From Octadecabacter arcticus 238 (GTDB taxonomy: Bacteria; Pseudomonadota; Alphaproteobacteria; Rhodobacterales; Rhodobacteraceae), in NCBI RefSeq assembly GCF_000155735.2, contig NC_020908.1:2299001-2363000 (forward strand): a DNA stretch of 64,000 bases, read 5' to 3'. Numbering within the stretch: the first letter of the stretch is position 1; the number at the start of each line of letters is the position of its first letter. A model generated the notes under the pieces. It was not told the DNA's origin and searched no databases. It saw nothing but the letters and a program-made list of their open reading frames with translations. This document shows, piece after piece, positions 33,405-43,424 of the stretch. The position numbers and the translations under genes are program-made.

Positions 33405-34673
33405 ATGACCGAAACGATATCCCAAATTCAAGCCCCAGTTCCAGATGACCGCCGTGCAAAACGCAATGTTGCGGTCCTCGTTCTTGCTCAAGCGATCCTT
33501 GGCGCCCAGATGCCTATGATTTTTGTTGTCGGCGGATTGGCGGGCAAACAGCTGGCCTCAAACATCTGTTGGGCGACGCTGCCTATTTCGCTGATCATTT
33601 TCGGGTCGATGACAACCGCACCGTGGTTGTCGCCATTGATGCAATCGCGCGGGCGGCGGTTCGGGTTCTATATTGGCGCACTGGCCGGTGCGGTCGGTGC
33701 GGCCATCGCAGCCTATGGATTATACATCGGATCGTTCACCGTGCTTTTGATCGGATCTTATTTTACCGGCATTTATATGTCGGCACAGGGATTTTATCGC
33801 TTCGCCGCGACCGACACGGCATCCGACAACTTCAAGCCCAAAGCGATTTCATACGTTATGGCGGGTGGTCTATTGTCAGCGATCCTTGGGCCCCAGCTCA
33901 ACAAACTTGTGGACAGCAATTTCGTGGTGCCATTCTTGGGAACCTATCTGGCGGTTGTTGTGTTGAATCTGGTTGGCATGTTTCTTTTTCTCGCGCTTGA
34001 TTTATCCAAAGGGTCGCGCGGCCAGCCTAAAGTCGATGGACCGACACCGCGAACCCGTGGTCAGCTGTTGTCAGACCCCAACATACTGGTGGCGATCATT
34101 GTCGCATTGGTGGCCTATTCATTGATGAACCTTGTCATGACATCGACGCCGCTTGCTGTTGTCGGCTGCGGCTACGCACTTGATAACGCGAACGATATCG
34201 TTTCAGCGCATGTGTTAGCAATGTTTGCGCCCAGCTTCTTTACGGGCCACCTTATCGTGCGGTTTGGCGTCAAACCGATCATGGCCATCGGCCTTGTAAT
34301 CCTAGGGGCTGCGGGCATCGCCGCCCTGTTCGGGGTCAGCATCGCTGAGGGCGATCAACCGTCGTTGTTCAGCTTTTACGCCGCCCTAATTTTGCTGGGA
34401 TGTGGCTGGAACTTCGGCTTCATTGGCGCGACGACGCTGCTGACGTCATCGCACGCCAACCACGAACGTGGGGTCGTTCAGGGACTGAATGATATGATTG
34501 TATTTGGCTCGGTAATGGTGGCGTCACTGGCCTCGGGCGGATTGATGAACTGCTCGGGTGGGTCACCGATGGAAGGCTGGACAGCCGTCAACATCGCAAT
34601 GGCGCCATTCTTGGTGCTTGCAGGTGGCGCGCTGATTTGGTTGGCGCTACGCCCCAAAGGGACGCAGGCCTAG
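33405..34673 (+). CDS. MFS transporter
   Basis: Twelve-helix major facilitator protein of 422 residues with the MFS landmarks MQSRGRRFGFYIGALAG between helices 2 and 3 and GCGWNFGFIGATTLL late in the protein. The cytoplasmic loop near residues 195-225 splits the two halves. Substrate not identifiable. It lies 52 bases after cobB on the same strand and may be read from the cobA-cobB transcript, but this does not prove a role in cobalamin. Its stop overlaps the convergent phytoene-synthase-like stop. Confidence 0.85.
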   Translation: MTETISQIQAPVPDDRRAKRNVAVLVLAQAILGAQMPMIFVVGGLAGKQLASNICWATLPISLIIFGSMTTAPWLSPLMQSRGRRFGFYIGALAGAVGAAIAAYGLYIGSFTVLLIGSYFTGIYMSAQGFYRFAATDTASDNFKPKAISYVMAGGLLSAILGPQLNKLVDSNFVVPFLGTYLAVVVLNLVGMFLFLALDLSKGSRGQPKVDGPTPRTRGQLLSDPNILVAIIVALVAYSLMNLVMTSTPLAVVGCGYALDNANDIVSAHVLAMFAPSFFTGHLIVRFGVKPIMAIGLVILGAAGIAALFGVSIAEGDQPSLFSFYAALILLGCGWNFGFIGATTLLTSSHANHERGVVQGLNDMIVFGSVMVASLASGGLMNCSGGSPMEGWTAVNIAMAPFLVLAGGALIWLALRPKGTQA

Positions 34674-35395
34674 GACCAGCGCAGCAACCGCAATTTGGCA
34701 CGAAACGGGCTGAGACCGACCGTTCCTTGCGCCACGCGCCATGGTTCTTTGGCAATCTGGCGCAGGATCGGTTCCGCCTGCCACGCCTCAAGGAATGCCG
34801 CGTTGTTTGGAACAGGCCGCGCAATGTTATTCAGTGCCTCTCGTGCGAGTTCCGCGATTGCGCTTTCGCGTCCATCCAGCAGCGGCACACGGCCCTTTTC
34901 CTCAAGCGCAGCGACGGCTGCGAGGTAGCGCGCCAAACCCGCAGCGCGGCCAAATCGAAGCACGTCTTCACGGTTAACCGCGCCCAACGCCCGCGCACCC
35001 TGCCACATCAGCTCCCCGGCGGTCGCATCAAGGTATTCATTAAAGTGTTCTGCATCTTCAAACCCGTCCTTATAGACATCCCAGCGCCGCGCAGCGACCA
35101 GTCGGTCCAACGCGCGTGCGCCATCACCGTCCACCATGTCTGCCAAAGGCAATGTGACCTCATGTCGGCGCACAGTCCCGCCCGACGCCATTTCTTCGAG
35201 CGCATCGCGCCACCATTGCAGGCGCATTTCGGCAATCATCGGCTCTTCAGTCACCCACGGCGCACGGGCAACTTCGACGTTGAACGCATAGATCGGAAAC
35301 AAAACCCGACGCGCAGCGACAGGCGCCGCCATGACGGCCAAAAACCTGTCAGGATCACCGCGTTCGACAATGCCCGCGCAAGCCTCGAAGGTCAC
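34670..35395 (-). CDS. Squalene/phytoene synthase family protein
   Basis: All-alpha prenyltransferase-like protein of 241 residues. The segment MRLQWWRDALEEMA is the family's first motif, but the aspartate-rich D-x-x-x-D pair for prenyl diphosphate binding is not clearly present. It is therefore closer to the NDUFAF6-like group than to carotenoid CrtB. I chose GTG 35395 because it overlaps the cimA stop as GTGA; the frame further upstream lies inside cimA. Translation is probably coupled to cimA. Function open. Confidence 0.78.
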   Translation of the reverse strand: MTFEACAGIVERGDPDRFLAVMAAPVAARRVLFPIYAFNVEVARAPWVTEEPMIAEMRLQWWRDALEEMASGGTVRRHEVTLPLADMVDGDGARALDRLVAARRWDVYKDGFEDAEHFNEYLDATAGELMWQGARALGAVNREDVLRFGRAAGLARYLAAVAALEEKGRVPLLDGRESAIAELAREALNNIARPVPNNAAFLEAWQAEPILRQIAKEPWRVAQGTVGLSPFRAKLRLLRWS

Positions 35396-37017
35396 AAAGC
35401 AGCCCCATCTTTGATCCCGTCGCGCACCAACTTCCAGCGGATCGCATCCAATAGCGCGTCGAATGATGCATCGACAATATTGGCCGACACGCCAACGGTG
35501 GACCACGTGCGGCCCTGCCCGTCTTCGCTGTCAACGATCACCCGCGTGACGGCTTCGGTGCCGCCATTGGTGATGCGCACTTTAAAATCGGTCAAATGAA
35601 TGTCGGCCACGCACTCGGCGTACCGCCCAAGGTCTTTGACCAACGCGCGGCTTAAGGCGTTGACCGGACCTCGGTCAGATCCATCCGGCCCAAGGCTTTC
35701 AGAAACCGACATCGTCTTGACGCCGTCCACTTTGACGACCACGACAGCCTCAGACAGTGACACCATTTTATTGCGTTTGTTGCGGCGGCGTTCAACGGTG
35801 ACGCGGTAGCGTTTGACCTCGAAAAACTTCGGCATCAGCCCGAGCTCTTCGCGGGCCAACACCTCAAAGCTCGCTTGCGCGGTGTCATAGGAATACCCGG
35901 CGGCCTCACGATCCTTCACGCGGTCTAGAATACGTTGTAACGCGGGATCGCCCTTTGCAACGTCCAGCCCCATCTGCGTCAAGCGTTCGCGCAAATTGGA
36001 TTGGCCTGCCTGATTTGACATCGGCACAATGCGGCTGTTGCCGACCAAGGCGGGATCAATGTGTTCATAAGTGCTCGGGTCCTTGGCAATTGCGGACGCA
36101 TGCAGCCCTGCCTTATGGGCAAACGCAGATGCTCCAACATAGGCCGCCTGACGATGGGGCACACGGTTCAGGATTTCGTCCAGCATCCGCGACACCCGCC
36201 GAAGACCTTTTAAAGCGTCGTGACTGACACCCGTCTCAAATTGGCTGGCATAGGGTTCTTTCAACAACAAGGTCGGGATCAACGTCGTCAGGTTGGCGTT
36301 ACCACACCGCTCGCCTAGACCGTTTAGCGTGCCTTGGATTTGGCGCGCCCCTGCCGCCACGGCCACCAATGAATTGGCCACTGCGTTTTCGGTATCATTG
36401 TGCGTATGGATGCCCACATGCGTGCCCGGAATGCCCGCCTCGATCAGCGCCTTCACACCTCGGCGCACATCATGGGGCAGCGCGCCACCATTGGTGTCAC
36501 ACAACACAACCCAGCGCGCGCCGGCGTCATAGGCCGCCTTGGCAGATCGGATCGCATAGACAGGATTGGCCTTGAACCCGTCAAAGAAGTGCTCTGCGTC
36601 AAACAACGCCTCGCGCCCTTGCTCTGCGACATGTGCAATGGATGCTTTGATATTTTCGACGTTCTCGTCCAGCGATATCCCCAGCGCAGTCTTCACATGA
36701 AAATCATGCGTTTTACCCACCAGACAAACCGCCGGAGTGCCCGCATTCATAACCGCCGCCAGCACATCGTCGTTGTCAGCTGACCTACCAGACCGTTTGG
36801 TCATCCCGAACGCTGTCATAGTAGCACGTGTCTTAGGCACCGCCTCAAAAAACTCGGAATCCGTGGGGTTCGCCCCCGGCCAGCCGCCTTCTATGTAATC
36901 CACCCCAAGATCATCCAGCATCGCCGCTACCGCGTGCTTTTCTGCTGTCGAAAACTGCACGCCTTGGGTCTGCTGCCCGTCGCGCAATGTGGTGTCATAA
37001 AGATACAAACGCTCCAT
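35392..37017 (-). CDS. cimA: (R)-citramalate synthase
   Basis: Condenses pyruvate and acetyl-CoA to citramalate, the first step of the threonine-independent route to isoleucine. The 541 residues start at ATG 37017, which has AGGAG eight bases upstream. The DRE-TIM barrel has the catalytic motif YDTTLRDGQQTQGV near the N-terminus and VGIHTHNDTENAVANS near 205. A C-terminal LeuA-type regulatory domain lies at about 395-530. The length and sequence fit the CimA subgroup of isopropylmalate-synthase-like enzymes. Confidence 0.9.
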   Translation of the reverse strand: MERLYLYDTTLRDGQQTQGVQFSTAEKHAVAAMLDDLGVDYIEGGWPGANPTDSEFFEAVPKTRATMTAFGMTKRSGRSADNDDVLAAVMNAGTPAVCLVGKTHDFHVKTALGISLDENVENIKASIAHVAEQGREALFDAEHFFDGFKANPVYAIRSAKAAYDAGARWVVLCDTNGGALPHDVRRGVKALIEAGIPGTHVGIHTHNDTENAVANSLVAVAAGARQIQGTLNGLGERCGNANLTTLIPTLLLKEPYASQFETGVSHDALKGLRRVSRMLDEILNRVPHRQAAYVGASAFAHKAGLHASAIAKDPSTYEHIDPALVGNSRIVPMSNQAGQSNLRERLTQMGLDVAKGDPALQRILDRVKDREAAGYSYDTAQASFEVLAREELGLMPKFFEVKRYRVTVERRRNKRNKMVSLSEAVVVVKVDGVKTMSVSESLGPDGSDRGPVNALSRALVKDLGRYAECVADIHLTDFKVRITNGGTEAVTRVIVDSEDGQGRTWSTVGVSANIVDASFDALLDAIRWKLVRDGIKDGAAL

Positions 37018-37043
37018 CAGCACCACTCCTGCATGTCTTTGCT

Positions 37044-37136
37044 TTCAAAATATCCCGGGGAGCGCGCAGCGCGGGGCAGCGCCCCACTGTCTTTCTTAAG
37101 CGCCGAAGGCGCTCCCTCCGCCCGCCGCAGGCGCTG
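37044..37136. repeat. Intergenic palindromic repeat cluster (Rhodobacteraceae type)
   Basis: The motif TTTCAAAATATCCCGGGG at 37044-37060 is followed by GC-rich inverted repeats: GGGGC...GCCCC at 37073-37084 and AGCGCC-GAA-GGCGCT at 37099-37113. A copy of the first motif recurs at 52568-52586. It lies between cysS and cimA and may terminate the cysS message. Confidence 0.6.
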
Positions 37137-37144
37137 ATCGAAGA

Positions 37145-38551
37145 TCACGGGAAATCCTTCAATTTGGAAGGGTCGAAGTTGGGGCCTGCGATGACTTCAA
37201 CCTTTCCCTTCGACATCCGAACCTCAGCCCCCGCCGCCATCAACATTGCTTTGTACCGATCAACCTCAGAAAAATCATTGCTCTGCATAGCGTCTATACG
37301 GAGATTCATCAGCTCGTGTTCGGGGTCGGCAAACGTCAAATAGTTGAGGTTGTCCATATTGCCGTAGAATATATTCTCAAGATCAAACTCTATACTGATA
37401 CCCAGAAATTCTAGGCCTGCCTTTAAATTATCCAATTCACCTGCGGCGAAATGCTGATGCAGCACCGCAATTGCTTGCGGTGAGTTTAGATCATCAGACA
37501 CTGCTTTGATAAACTCTGGACTTACGATTGCTTTAGGCGCGCTAAGACGAATAGCCGCGAACCACTTACGCAGCGTCCTCTCTGCCTCAACCCGCTTCTT
37601 CTCGGTCCAATTCATCGGCTTCCTGTAATGCGTGGACAGCATCACAAACCGGATCACTTGCCCCGGCACACCTTGCTTCAACAAATCACGCACAGTGAAA
37701 AAGTTACCCAAGGACTTGGACATCTTCTTGCCCTCGACCTGCAACATCTCGTTGTGCATCCAGACGTTGGCGAACCCGTGGCCCGCGCATGTGGACTGCG
37801 CGATTTCGTTTTCATGGTGCGGGAACGTCAAATCATTGCCGCCACCATGAATATCAAACGCATCACCCAATAAATCCAGCGCCATGGCAGAACATTCGAT
37901 GTGCCATCCAGGACGGCCGTGGCCCCAAGGACTATCCCAACCCGGTTGATCGTCGCTTGATGGTTTCCACAACACGAAATCCATCGGGTCTTCTTTGTAG
38001 GGCGCCACTTCAACCCGCGCACCAGCGATCATATCATCAACGGACCGCCCCGACAGCGTACCGTATTCCGCGTAGGATCGAACCCGAAACAACGCATGAC
38101 CCTCTGCCTCGTATGCGTGTTCCTTGGCAATCAAATCCTTAATCATCGCGATCATCTGTGCAATGTATTGCGTGGCGCGGGGCATCTCCGTTGGCTCAAG
38201 CGCGCCAACTGCAGCCATGTCCTCGAGATACCAGCCAATCGTCTCGTCTGAACGTTCGGCGATCAAGTTTTCCAACGTGCCCGCAGCCCCCGCCTGTTGG
38301 CGCGCCAGTGCGGTCGCGTTGATCTTGTCATCGACGTCGGTGAAATTGCGCACATAGGTCACGTGGTCCGCGCCGTAAGTATAGCGCAGCAGACGAAACA
38401 GCGTATCGAACACGATGACAGGGCGCGCATTACCTAGATGGGCGCGATCATAGACCGTCGGCCCGCAAACATACATCCGCACGTTGTTTTCGTCGATCGG
38501 GCTAAACTCGACCTTTTTGCGGACCTTGGTGTTGTACAGTTTGATCGCCAT
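37145..38551 (-). CDS. cysS: Cysteinyl-tRNA synthetase
   Basis: Charges tRNA-Cys. The 468 residues include the class I signatures [12 protein letters not shown] (HIGH region) near residue 35 and [10 protein letters not shown] near 270. Zinc ligands are the Cys in YVCGPTVYD and the later Cys/His in [12 protein letters not shown] and [11 protein letters not shown]. It stands alone on the minus strand, followed by the palindromic repeat cluster. Confidence 0.95.
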   Translation of the reverse strand: MAIKLYNTKVRKKVEFSPIDENNVRMYVCGPTVYDRAHLGNARPVIVFDTLFRLLRYTYGADHVTYVRNFTDVDDKINATALARQQAGAAGTLENLIAERSDETIGWYLEDMAAVGALEPTEMPRATQYIAQMIAMIKDLIAKEHAYEAEGHALFRVRSYAEYGTLSGRSVDDMIAGARVEVAPYKEDPMDFVLWKPSSDDQPGWDSPWGHGRPGWHIECSAMALDLLGDAFDIHGGGNDLTFPHHENEIAQSTCAGHGFANVWMHNEMLQVEGKKMSKSLGNFFTVRDLLKQGVPGQVIRFVMLSTHYRKPMNWTEKKRVEAERTLRKWFAAIRLSAPKAIVSPEFIKAVSDDLNSPQAIAVLHQHFAAGELDNLKAGLEFLGISIEFDLENIFYGNMDNLNYLTFADPEHELMNLRIDAMQSNDFSEVDRYKAMLMAAGAEVRMSKGKVEVIAGPNFDPSKLKDFP

Positions 38552-38722
38552 CGTTGAGCCTCGAATATGTCTTAAGCGCAGGGGTTGCCCGCGGACCTAA
38601 CAAGTTCATCGATATGAGGAAACGTGAAAGAGCACCCCGCGACGCAAGTTAGCAGGTAATAATACGCGCGATGATGCAAATGCTCTTCATGCTCCCTGCA
38701 TAGCGGCCAACAACCCCAACCG

Positions 38723-38973
38723 TCAACGCACCATTTCCGCGAGCTTGCGCAGGGTGTTGAGGTTGCGGGCCGTCGTTTGCACCCCCAAAACCCGATCCCT
38801 CTTGGTCAATAATCTTGATCGCGCCACCCCTGGCAGTGCATATAGCCAGACACGATTGCCCTGCCAGCCCATTTCTCGACCAAGGCATGCAGGTCCGCCA
38901 TCGGAACCTTATTTGCCCCACCCACATTCACGCCGCGCTGCAGCGCAACCCACTTGCAATAATCGTCATTCAT
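38723..38973 (-). pseudogene. DUF1697 family protein, internally deleted
   Basis: The start MNDDYCKWVALQRGVNVGGANK is followed by VPMADLHALVEKW, the N-terminus of DUF1697 proteins. In another frame the C-terminal end follows directly: ARSRLLTKRDRVLGVQTTARNLNTLRKLAEM. The whole is 251 bases, while an intact gene needs roughly 500. So a central deletion and frameshift have left the two ends fused out of frame. It diverges from the MmcQ/YjbR gene with 16 bases between starts. Confidence 0.75.
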
Positions 38974-38989
38974 ACGCCATCATGGCCCG

Positions 38990-39340
38990 ATGATCCGCGC
39001 AACAGTCAATGCCATCTGCAAATCCATGCCATCCGCCGAACTCACCGACCCATGGGGCGGCGGCCATGACACATGGAAAATTGGCGGCAAAATGTTTGCC
39101 AGTATTGGCTCTATGGGCGGCGGCGTTGCTGTGAAATGCGCCACGGTGCAAGACGCCCTGCATCTCGAAGATATGTTCGGCTGGCCCAGGGCGCCGTATT
39201 TTCACCGCTCGTGGGTGTTTGTGCCCTTGGATACGGACGAGGCAGAGCTGCGCCATCGCATTGAAATCTCGCTCGCTATCATCCGCGCCTCGCTAACAGC
39301 GAAGCTGCGCGGTACGCTGGAATCCAATCCGCCGCAATGA
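38990..39340 (+). CDS. MmcQ/YjbR family protein
   Basis: Small protein of 116 residues with the CyaY-like fold of the MmcQ/YjbR family, thought to bind DNA in some members. Family landmarks are DPWGGGHDTWKIGGKMFA and APYFHRSWVFVPLD. No regulatory target can be named. It is preceded by the decayed DUF1697 gene on the other strand and followed by about 105 bases of non-coding sequence before the aminotransferase. Confidence 0.85.
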   Translation: MIRATVNAICKSMPSAELTDPWGGGHDTWKIGGKMFASIGSMGGGVAVKCATVQDALHLEDMFGWPRAPYFHRSWVFVPLDTDEAELRHRIEISLAIIRASLTAKLRGTLESNPPQ

Positions 39341-39444
39341 AGGCCTCGTTCAGACCTACCTGACCCGATCGTCTCGTCGGGGCCGCATCGCAACTGCACT
39401 AAATCCTGATTGACACCGAACAAGTCCGCTGGTCACTTGCGCCC

Positions 39445-40617
39445 ATGAAACTTTCAAAACGCATCACACATCTCACACCCGGCGGCTCTGATGGCTGGGA
39501 CGTCTTTTATCGCGCGCGCGCCATGAAATCCGCTGGTCAGCCCGTTATCGAACTCACCATCGGGGAACATGACATCCCAACGCACCCCAGTATTCTGGAT
39601 GCGATGCACGCGAGTGCGACGGGCGGGCACACTGGATACGCCGCAGTCCCCGGCACCCAAGCGTTGCGCCAAGCCGTCGCAAACCGCATTCAATCGCGCA
39701 CTGGCGTGCCGACGACACCAGCAAACATACTGATCACCCCCGGCGGACAAGCTGCCCTGTTCGCAGCCCACACAGCCGTATGCGACGAAGGCGATGTCGC
39801 ACTTTATATCGACCCGTTTTACGCCACCTACCCCGGAACGATCCGCGGGATTGGTGCGACGCCACAGGCGATCCCAGCCTATCCAGACCACGGCTTTCAA
39901 CCTCGCGCCGTCGATATCGCAAAACATGCGAAGGGTGCCAAAAGCCTGCTGATCAACACCCCCAACAACCCGACCGGTGCGGTCTATTCCCGCGCCACAC
40001 TACAGGAGATTGCAGACACCTGCGTCGAACATGACCTGTGGCTGATTTCGGATGAAGTCTATGACACGCAACTCTGGGAGGGCGATCACATCAGCCCTCG
40101 CGCCCTGCCCGACATGGCCGAACGCACGCTGGTCGTCGGGTCGATGTCCAAAAGCCACGCCATGACCGGCAGCCGCATCGGCTGGATCTGCGCGCCGAGC
40201 GACATCATCGAGCACCTTATCAACCTTGCCACCCACACGACCTACGGCGTTGCGGGCTACATCCAAGACGGCGCTGAATTTGCGCTGGGCGAAGGCGTAG
40301 CGCTTGAGGATGAAGTCAGCGCACCCTTTGCGCGCCGCCGCCTCATCACCGAATCTTTGTTGGCCAAACAGAACATCGTCAAAGGCAGTCCGATACAGGG
40401 CGCGATGTATGCGATGCTCGACATCCGCGCGACAGGTTTGACAGGCGAAGGATTCGCAAACGACTTGCTCAACACGCACTCGATTGCCACCATGCCGGGC
40501 GAAAGCTTCGGCATTGCTGCTGCAGGCCACATCCGCGTTGCCATGACCATCGACGACGACACTTACACATCTGCGCTGAAAACTCTACTGGATTTCGCAG
40601 CCCTGAAAGCCGCTTAG
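39445..40617 (+). CDS. PLP-dependent aminotransferase, class I/II
   Basis: Fold-type I aminotransferase of 390 residues. The PLP lysine is K236 in VGSMSKSHAMTGSRIGW; NTPNNPTG at 171-178 and ISDEVYD at 201-207 bind the cofactor; R244 region follows. The N-terminus (LTIGEHDIPTH) is that of the aspartate/aromatic aminotransferase-like group. The amino donor and acceptor are not known. It stands alone on the + strand. Confidence 0.88.
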   Translation: MKLSKRITHLTPGGSDGWDVFYRARAMKSAGQPVIELTIGEHDIPTHPSILDAMHASATGGHTGYAAVPGTQALRQAVANRIQSRTGVPTTPANILITPGGQAALFAAHTAVCDEGDVALYIDPFYATYPGTIRGIGATPQAIPAYPDHGFQPRAVDIAKHAKGAKSLLINTPNNPTGAVYSRATLQEIADTCVEHDLWLISDEVYDTQLWEGDHISPRALPDMAERTLVVGSMSKSHAMTGSRIGWICAPSDIIEHLINLATHTTYGVAGYIQDGAEFALGEGVALEDEVSAPFARRRLITESLLAKQNIVKGSPIQGAMYAMLDIRATGLTGEGFANDLLNTHSIATMPGESFGIAAAGHIRVAMTIDDDTYTSALKTLLDFAALKAA

Positions 40618-40725
40618 CCCGTCTTTGCGATATCAATATCCTGTGGGATTCTGAGCACCTCGGCTGGTCCGCGTTTTTCATTCTAATTTGCGATATGCAA
40701 TTTCAATGCTAAAAAGGACATGAAG

Positions 40726-41538
40726 ATGACAACGTTTCGCGACCTGCACAAACCCGGCCAGCCTTTCATTCTGGCAAATGCATGGGACATCGGCTCTGCG
40801 CGGGTCCTGAAATCCATGGGCGCACAGGCCATTGCGACGTCATCTGCGGCACATGCTTTCACCTTGGGTCGCCCCGACGGGCTTGGCGTGTCGCGCGACG
40901 AGGCGCTGGCCCACGCAGAGGACCTCGTGGCGGCCACAGGCCTGCCGGTACAAGGTGATTTTGAAAACGGCTGGGGCGATGATCCTGACACCGTCGCCGA
41001 AACGGTCCGACTGGCGGGTGAGGATGGTCTTGCGGGCATCTGCATCGAAGACATCAAATTGCCCAGTCCCGACGCCTACGCGCGCGCCTTCGCCATTGAG
41101 CGTATCAAAGCCGCCGTCTCGGCTGCGCGCGCTTTGCCGAATGACTTTGTGCTGACCGCGCGTGCGGATGGTATCATGACAGGTGCCTATGACATTGAAG
41201 AAGCCATCGCGCGCCTGCAAGGGTTTGAAGCCGCGGGCGCTGATTGTCTGTATGCCCCGATCCCCAAGACCACCCAAGATGTCGCGCGTATTTGCGCCGC
41301 TGTCACCGCCCCCGTGAATGTCCTTGTGGCGGGGCCGATTTATACAGCAGAAAATCAGCGCTCTTTTGCGGCCATGGGGGCTGCACGGCTTTCACTTGGG
41401 TCTGCGTTGGCGCGCGCCACCCACCGTGTCTTGTACGACGCCGCGGCTGAAATGTTTGACAACGGGCCCCAAGATGGCAGTTTTTCGCGACTTGGTCTGT
41501 CCATTTCGGGCGATACGATCGACGCCTTGCTGACCTAA
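40726..41538 (+). CDS. Isocitrate lyase/PEP mutase superfamily enzyme
   Basis: TIM-barrel enzyme of 270 residues in the ICL/PEP-mutase superfamily, which makes or breaks C-C or P-C bonds next to a carboxylate. Landmarks are ANAWDIGSARVLKSMGAQAIATSSAA at the N-terminus, GDFENGWGDDP in the metal-binding loop, CIEDIK and TARADGI. The KKCGH loop of true [16 protein letters not shown] is absent, so it is a 2-methylisocitrate-lyase-like or oxaloacetase-like relative of unknown substrate. I chose ATG 40726, seven bases after AAGGA; ATG 40720 is too close to it. Confidence 0.85.
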   Translation: MTTFRDLHKPGQPFILANAWDIGSARVLKSMGAQAIATSSAAHAFTLGRPDGLGVSRDEALAHAEDLVAATGLPVQGDFENGWGDDPDTVAETVRLAGEDGLAGICIEDIKLPSPDAYARAFAIERIKAAVSAARALPNDFVLTARADGIMTGAYDIEEAIARLQGFEAAGADCLYAPIPKTTQDVARICAAVTAPVNVLVAGPIYTAENQRSFAAMGAARLSLGSALARATHRVLYDAAAEMFDNGPQDGSFSRLGLSISGDTIDALLT

Positions 41539-41823
41539 AGGTCTTCCCGCTGCAGATCTTATTTCATTCTTAGACCGCGTTAAATCGCCAGTCCGAACGC
41601 GCAAATGACGCTACAATAGCTCAAAAACGACCAAACGTCGCAAAGATGATAGATTGCGAGTCCGTGACGTCGGAAATTTGGTCATGGATCAAAAAACAAA
41701 GACAGCAACAGCCAACGCCGTCCGCGTCAATTTGACGATCGGTGCGCGGCGAGGTCGCGCGGCGCGTGGACGCCCCGCCACACTGTAGAGAACCCCATTT
41801 TCCTACAGACAAAGGCTAGACCC

Positions 41824-43395
41824 ATGAATGACGAAACCCCGAACCGAATTGCCCGTACCAATCGCAGTGGTGGCCGCGCCGCCCGCCATGCCGCGCGATC
41901 ATCCAAATTATCAGACTCCATGCGCCCAGTGCGCGCGGGCATGACAGGGGGCAAATATAAACCACTGTCAGACGCAGATGTCTTGAAGATCCACGAGGCC
42001 GCGCTGACCGCGCTGGAAACCATCGGCCTCGCGGACGCGCCGCCCTCAGGCGTTGCGATTCTAACTGGCGCAGGCGCCATTCAAGGGAGCGACGGTCGCA
42101 TCCGTTTTCCGCGTGCCTTGGTCGAAGACATGCTTGCCCTCTCTTGCAAAGACCTGACGCTCTGTGGTCGCGATCCGGTACATGACCTCGATCTGAGCGG
42201 CCAACGCGTGCATTACGGCACAGCAGGTGCGGCAGTAAATATGGTTGATGTGGCGGGCAACGATTTTCGCGAAAGCACACTGCAAGACCTGCATGATGCC
42301 GCGCGGATCACTGACACATTGGATAACGTCCACTTCCTGCAACGCCCAATGGTTGCGCGCGATATTGCTGACAACCTCGAAATGGATCTCAACACGATCT
42401 ATGCGTGCTGCGCTGGCACGACTAAACATGTCGGCACGTCCATTTCTGACCCAAGCCACGCCGCCGAATGTCTTCAAATGGCCTACGCGATCGCAGGCGG
42501 AGAGGCGAAATATCGCGACCGTCCGTTTGTTTCGATGTCCAACTGCTTTGTCGTCCCACCAATGAAGTTCGCAACCGAATCCTGCGAAGCGATGGAGATT
42601 TGTATTCGTGGCGGCATGCCCATCCTGTTACTGTCGGCTGGCATGTCAGGTGCAACAGCGCCCTCAACCATTGCGGGCGCAATCGTGCAAGCGGTGGCTG
42701 AATGCCTCGCGGGGGTTGTTTACGTCAACGCCATGAAACCCGGTCATCCGGCCGTGTTCGGAACTTGGCCGTTCGGGTTGGATTTGCGCACGGGTTCAAT
42801 GACAGTCGGCTCCGGTGAACAGGCGCTGTTGTCCGCGGGCTGCGCACAGATGCACGCATTCTACGGCGTTCCGGGTGGGGCGGCGGGTGGCGCCAGCGAT
42901 TCTAAAATGCCAGACATGCAGGCCGGATGGGAACAAATGTGTTCCAACGTCATGGCGGGGTTGAGCGGGCTGAACATGGTTTATGAGGCCGCAGGCATGC
43001 ATGCCTCTCTGCTCGGATTTTGCCACGAAAGCCTGATCCTTTCAGATGATCTCATCGGCCAAGCCCTGCGTTGTGTACGCGGCATTGAGGTGGACGACGA
43101 AACACTTGCACTGGATCAAATGCGCGAAGTTTGCATGGGCGGGCCGGACAAGCCGGGCGTGGGCCATTACCTCGGCACGGATCGAACGCTAAGTCACATG
43201 GAACGCGATTGCGTCTATCCCGCGCTTGGCAACCGGATGAGCCCGAAAGAATGGGTTGAAAAAGACCGCCCCAACCTGATCGAACAGACCATCGCGCGAA
43301 AAGAAGCGATTTTGGCCACAAGGTCCGCCGCGCGGTTTGATCCAGAGTTGGATGCGACCATCCGTGCACGTTTCAAAATCCATCTCCCCGCGTGA
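41824..43395 (+). CDS. MttB-family methyltransferase lacking pyrrolysine
   Basis: TIM-barrel methyltransferase of the trimethylamine:corrinoid family (COG5598), 523 residues. The frame has no internal TAG, so it is a non-pyrrolysine member; characterised relatives demethylate betaines such as glycine betaine and pass the methyl to a corrinoid protein. Landmarks are LTALETIGLADAPP, GTTKHVGTSISDPSHAAECL and FGTWPFGLDLRTGSM. The N-terminal 40 residues are basic and poorly conserved. No corrinoid protein or reactivase gene adjoins it, so the partner must be elsewhere. It may allow use of osmolytes or their products. Confidence 0.85.
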   Translation: MNDETPNRIARTNRSGGRAARHAARSSKLSDSMRPVRAGMTGGKYKPLSDADVLKIHEAALTALETIGLADAPPSGVAILTGAGAIQGSDGRIRFPRALVEDMLALSCKDLTLCGRDPVHDLDLSGQRVHYGTAGAAVNMVDVAGNDFRESTLQDLHDAARITDTLDNVHFLQRPMVARDIADNLEMDLNTIYACCAGTTKHVGTSISDPSHAAECLQMAYAIAGGEAKYRDRPFVSMSNCFVVPPMKFATESCEAMEICIRGGMPILLLSAGMSGATAPSTIAGAIVQAVAECLAGVVYVNAMKPGHPAVFGTWPFGLDLRTGSMTVGSGEQALLSAGCAQMHAFYGVPGGAAGGASDSKMPDMQAGWEQMCSNVMAGLSGLNMVYEAAGMHASLLGFCHESLILSDDLIGQALRCVRGIEVDDETLALDQMREVCMGGPDKPGVGHYLGTDRTLSHMERDCVYPALGNRMSPKEWVEKDRPNLIEQTIARKEAILATRSAARFDPELDATIRARFKIHLPA

Positions 43396-43424
43396 TGTGA
43401 GGTGTGGATTTGGGTCTTAAATAC

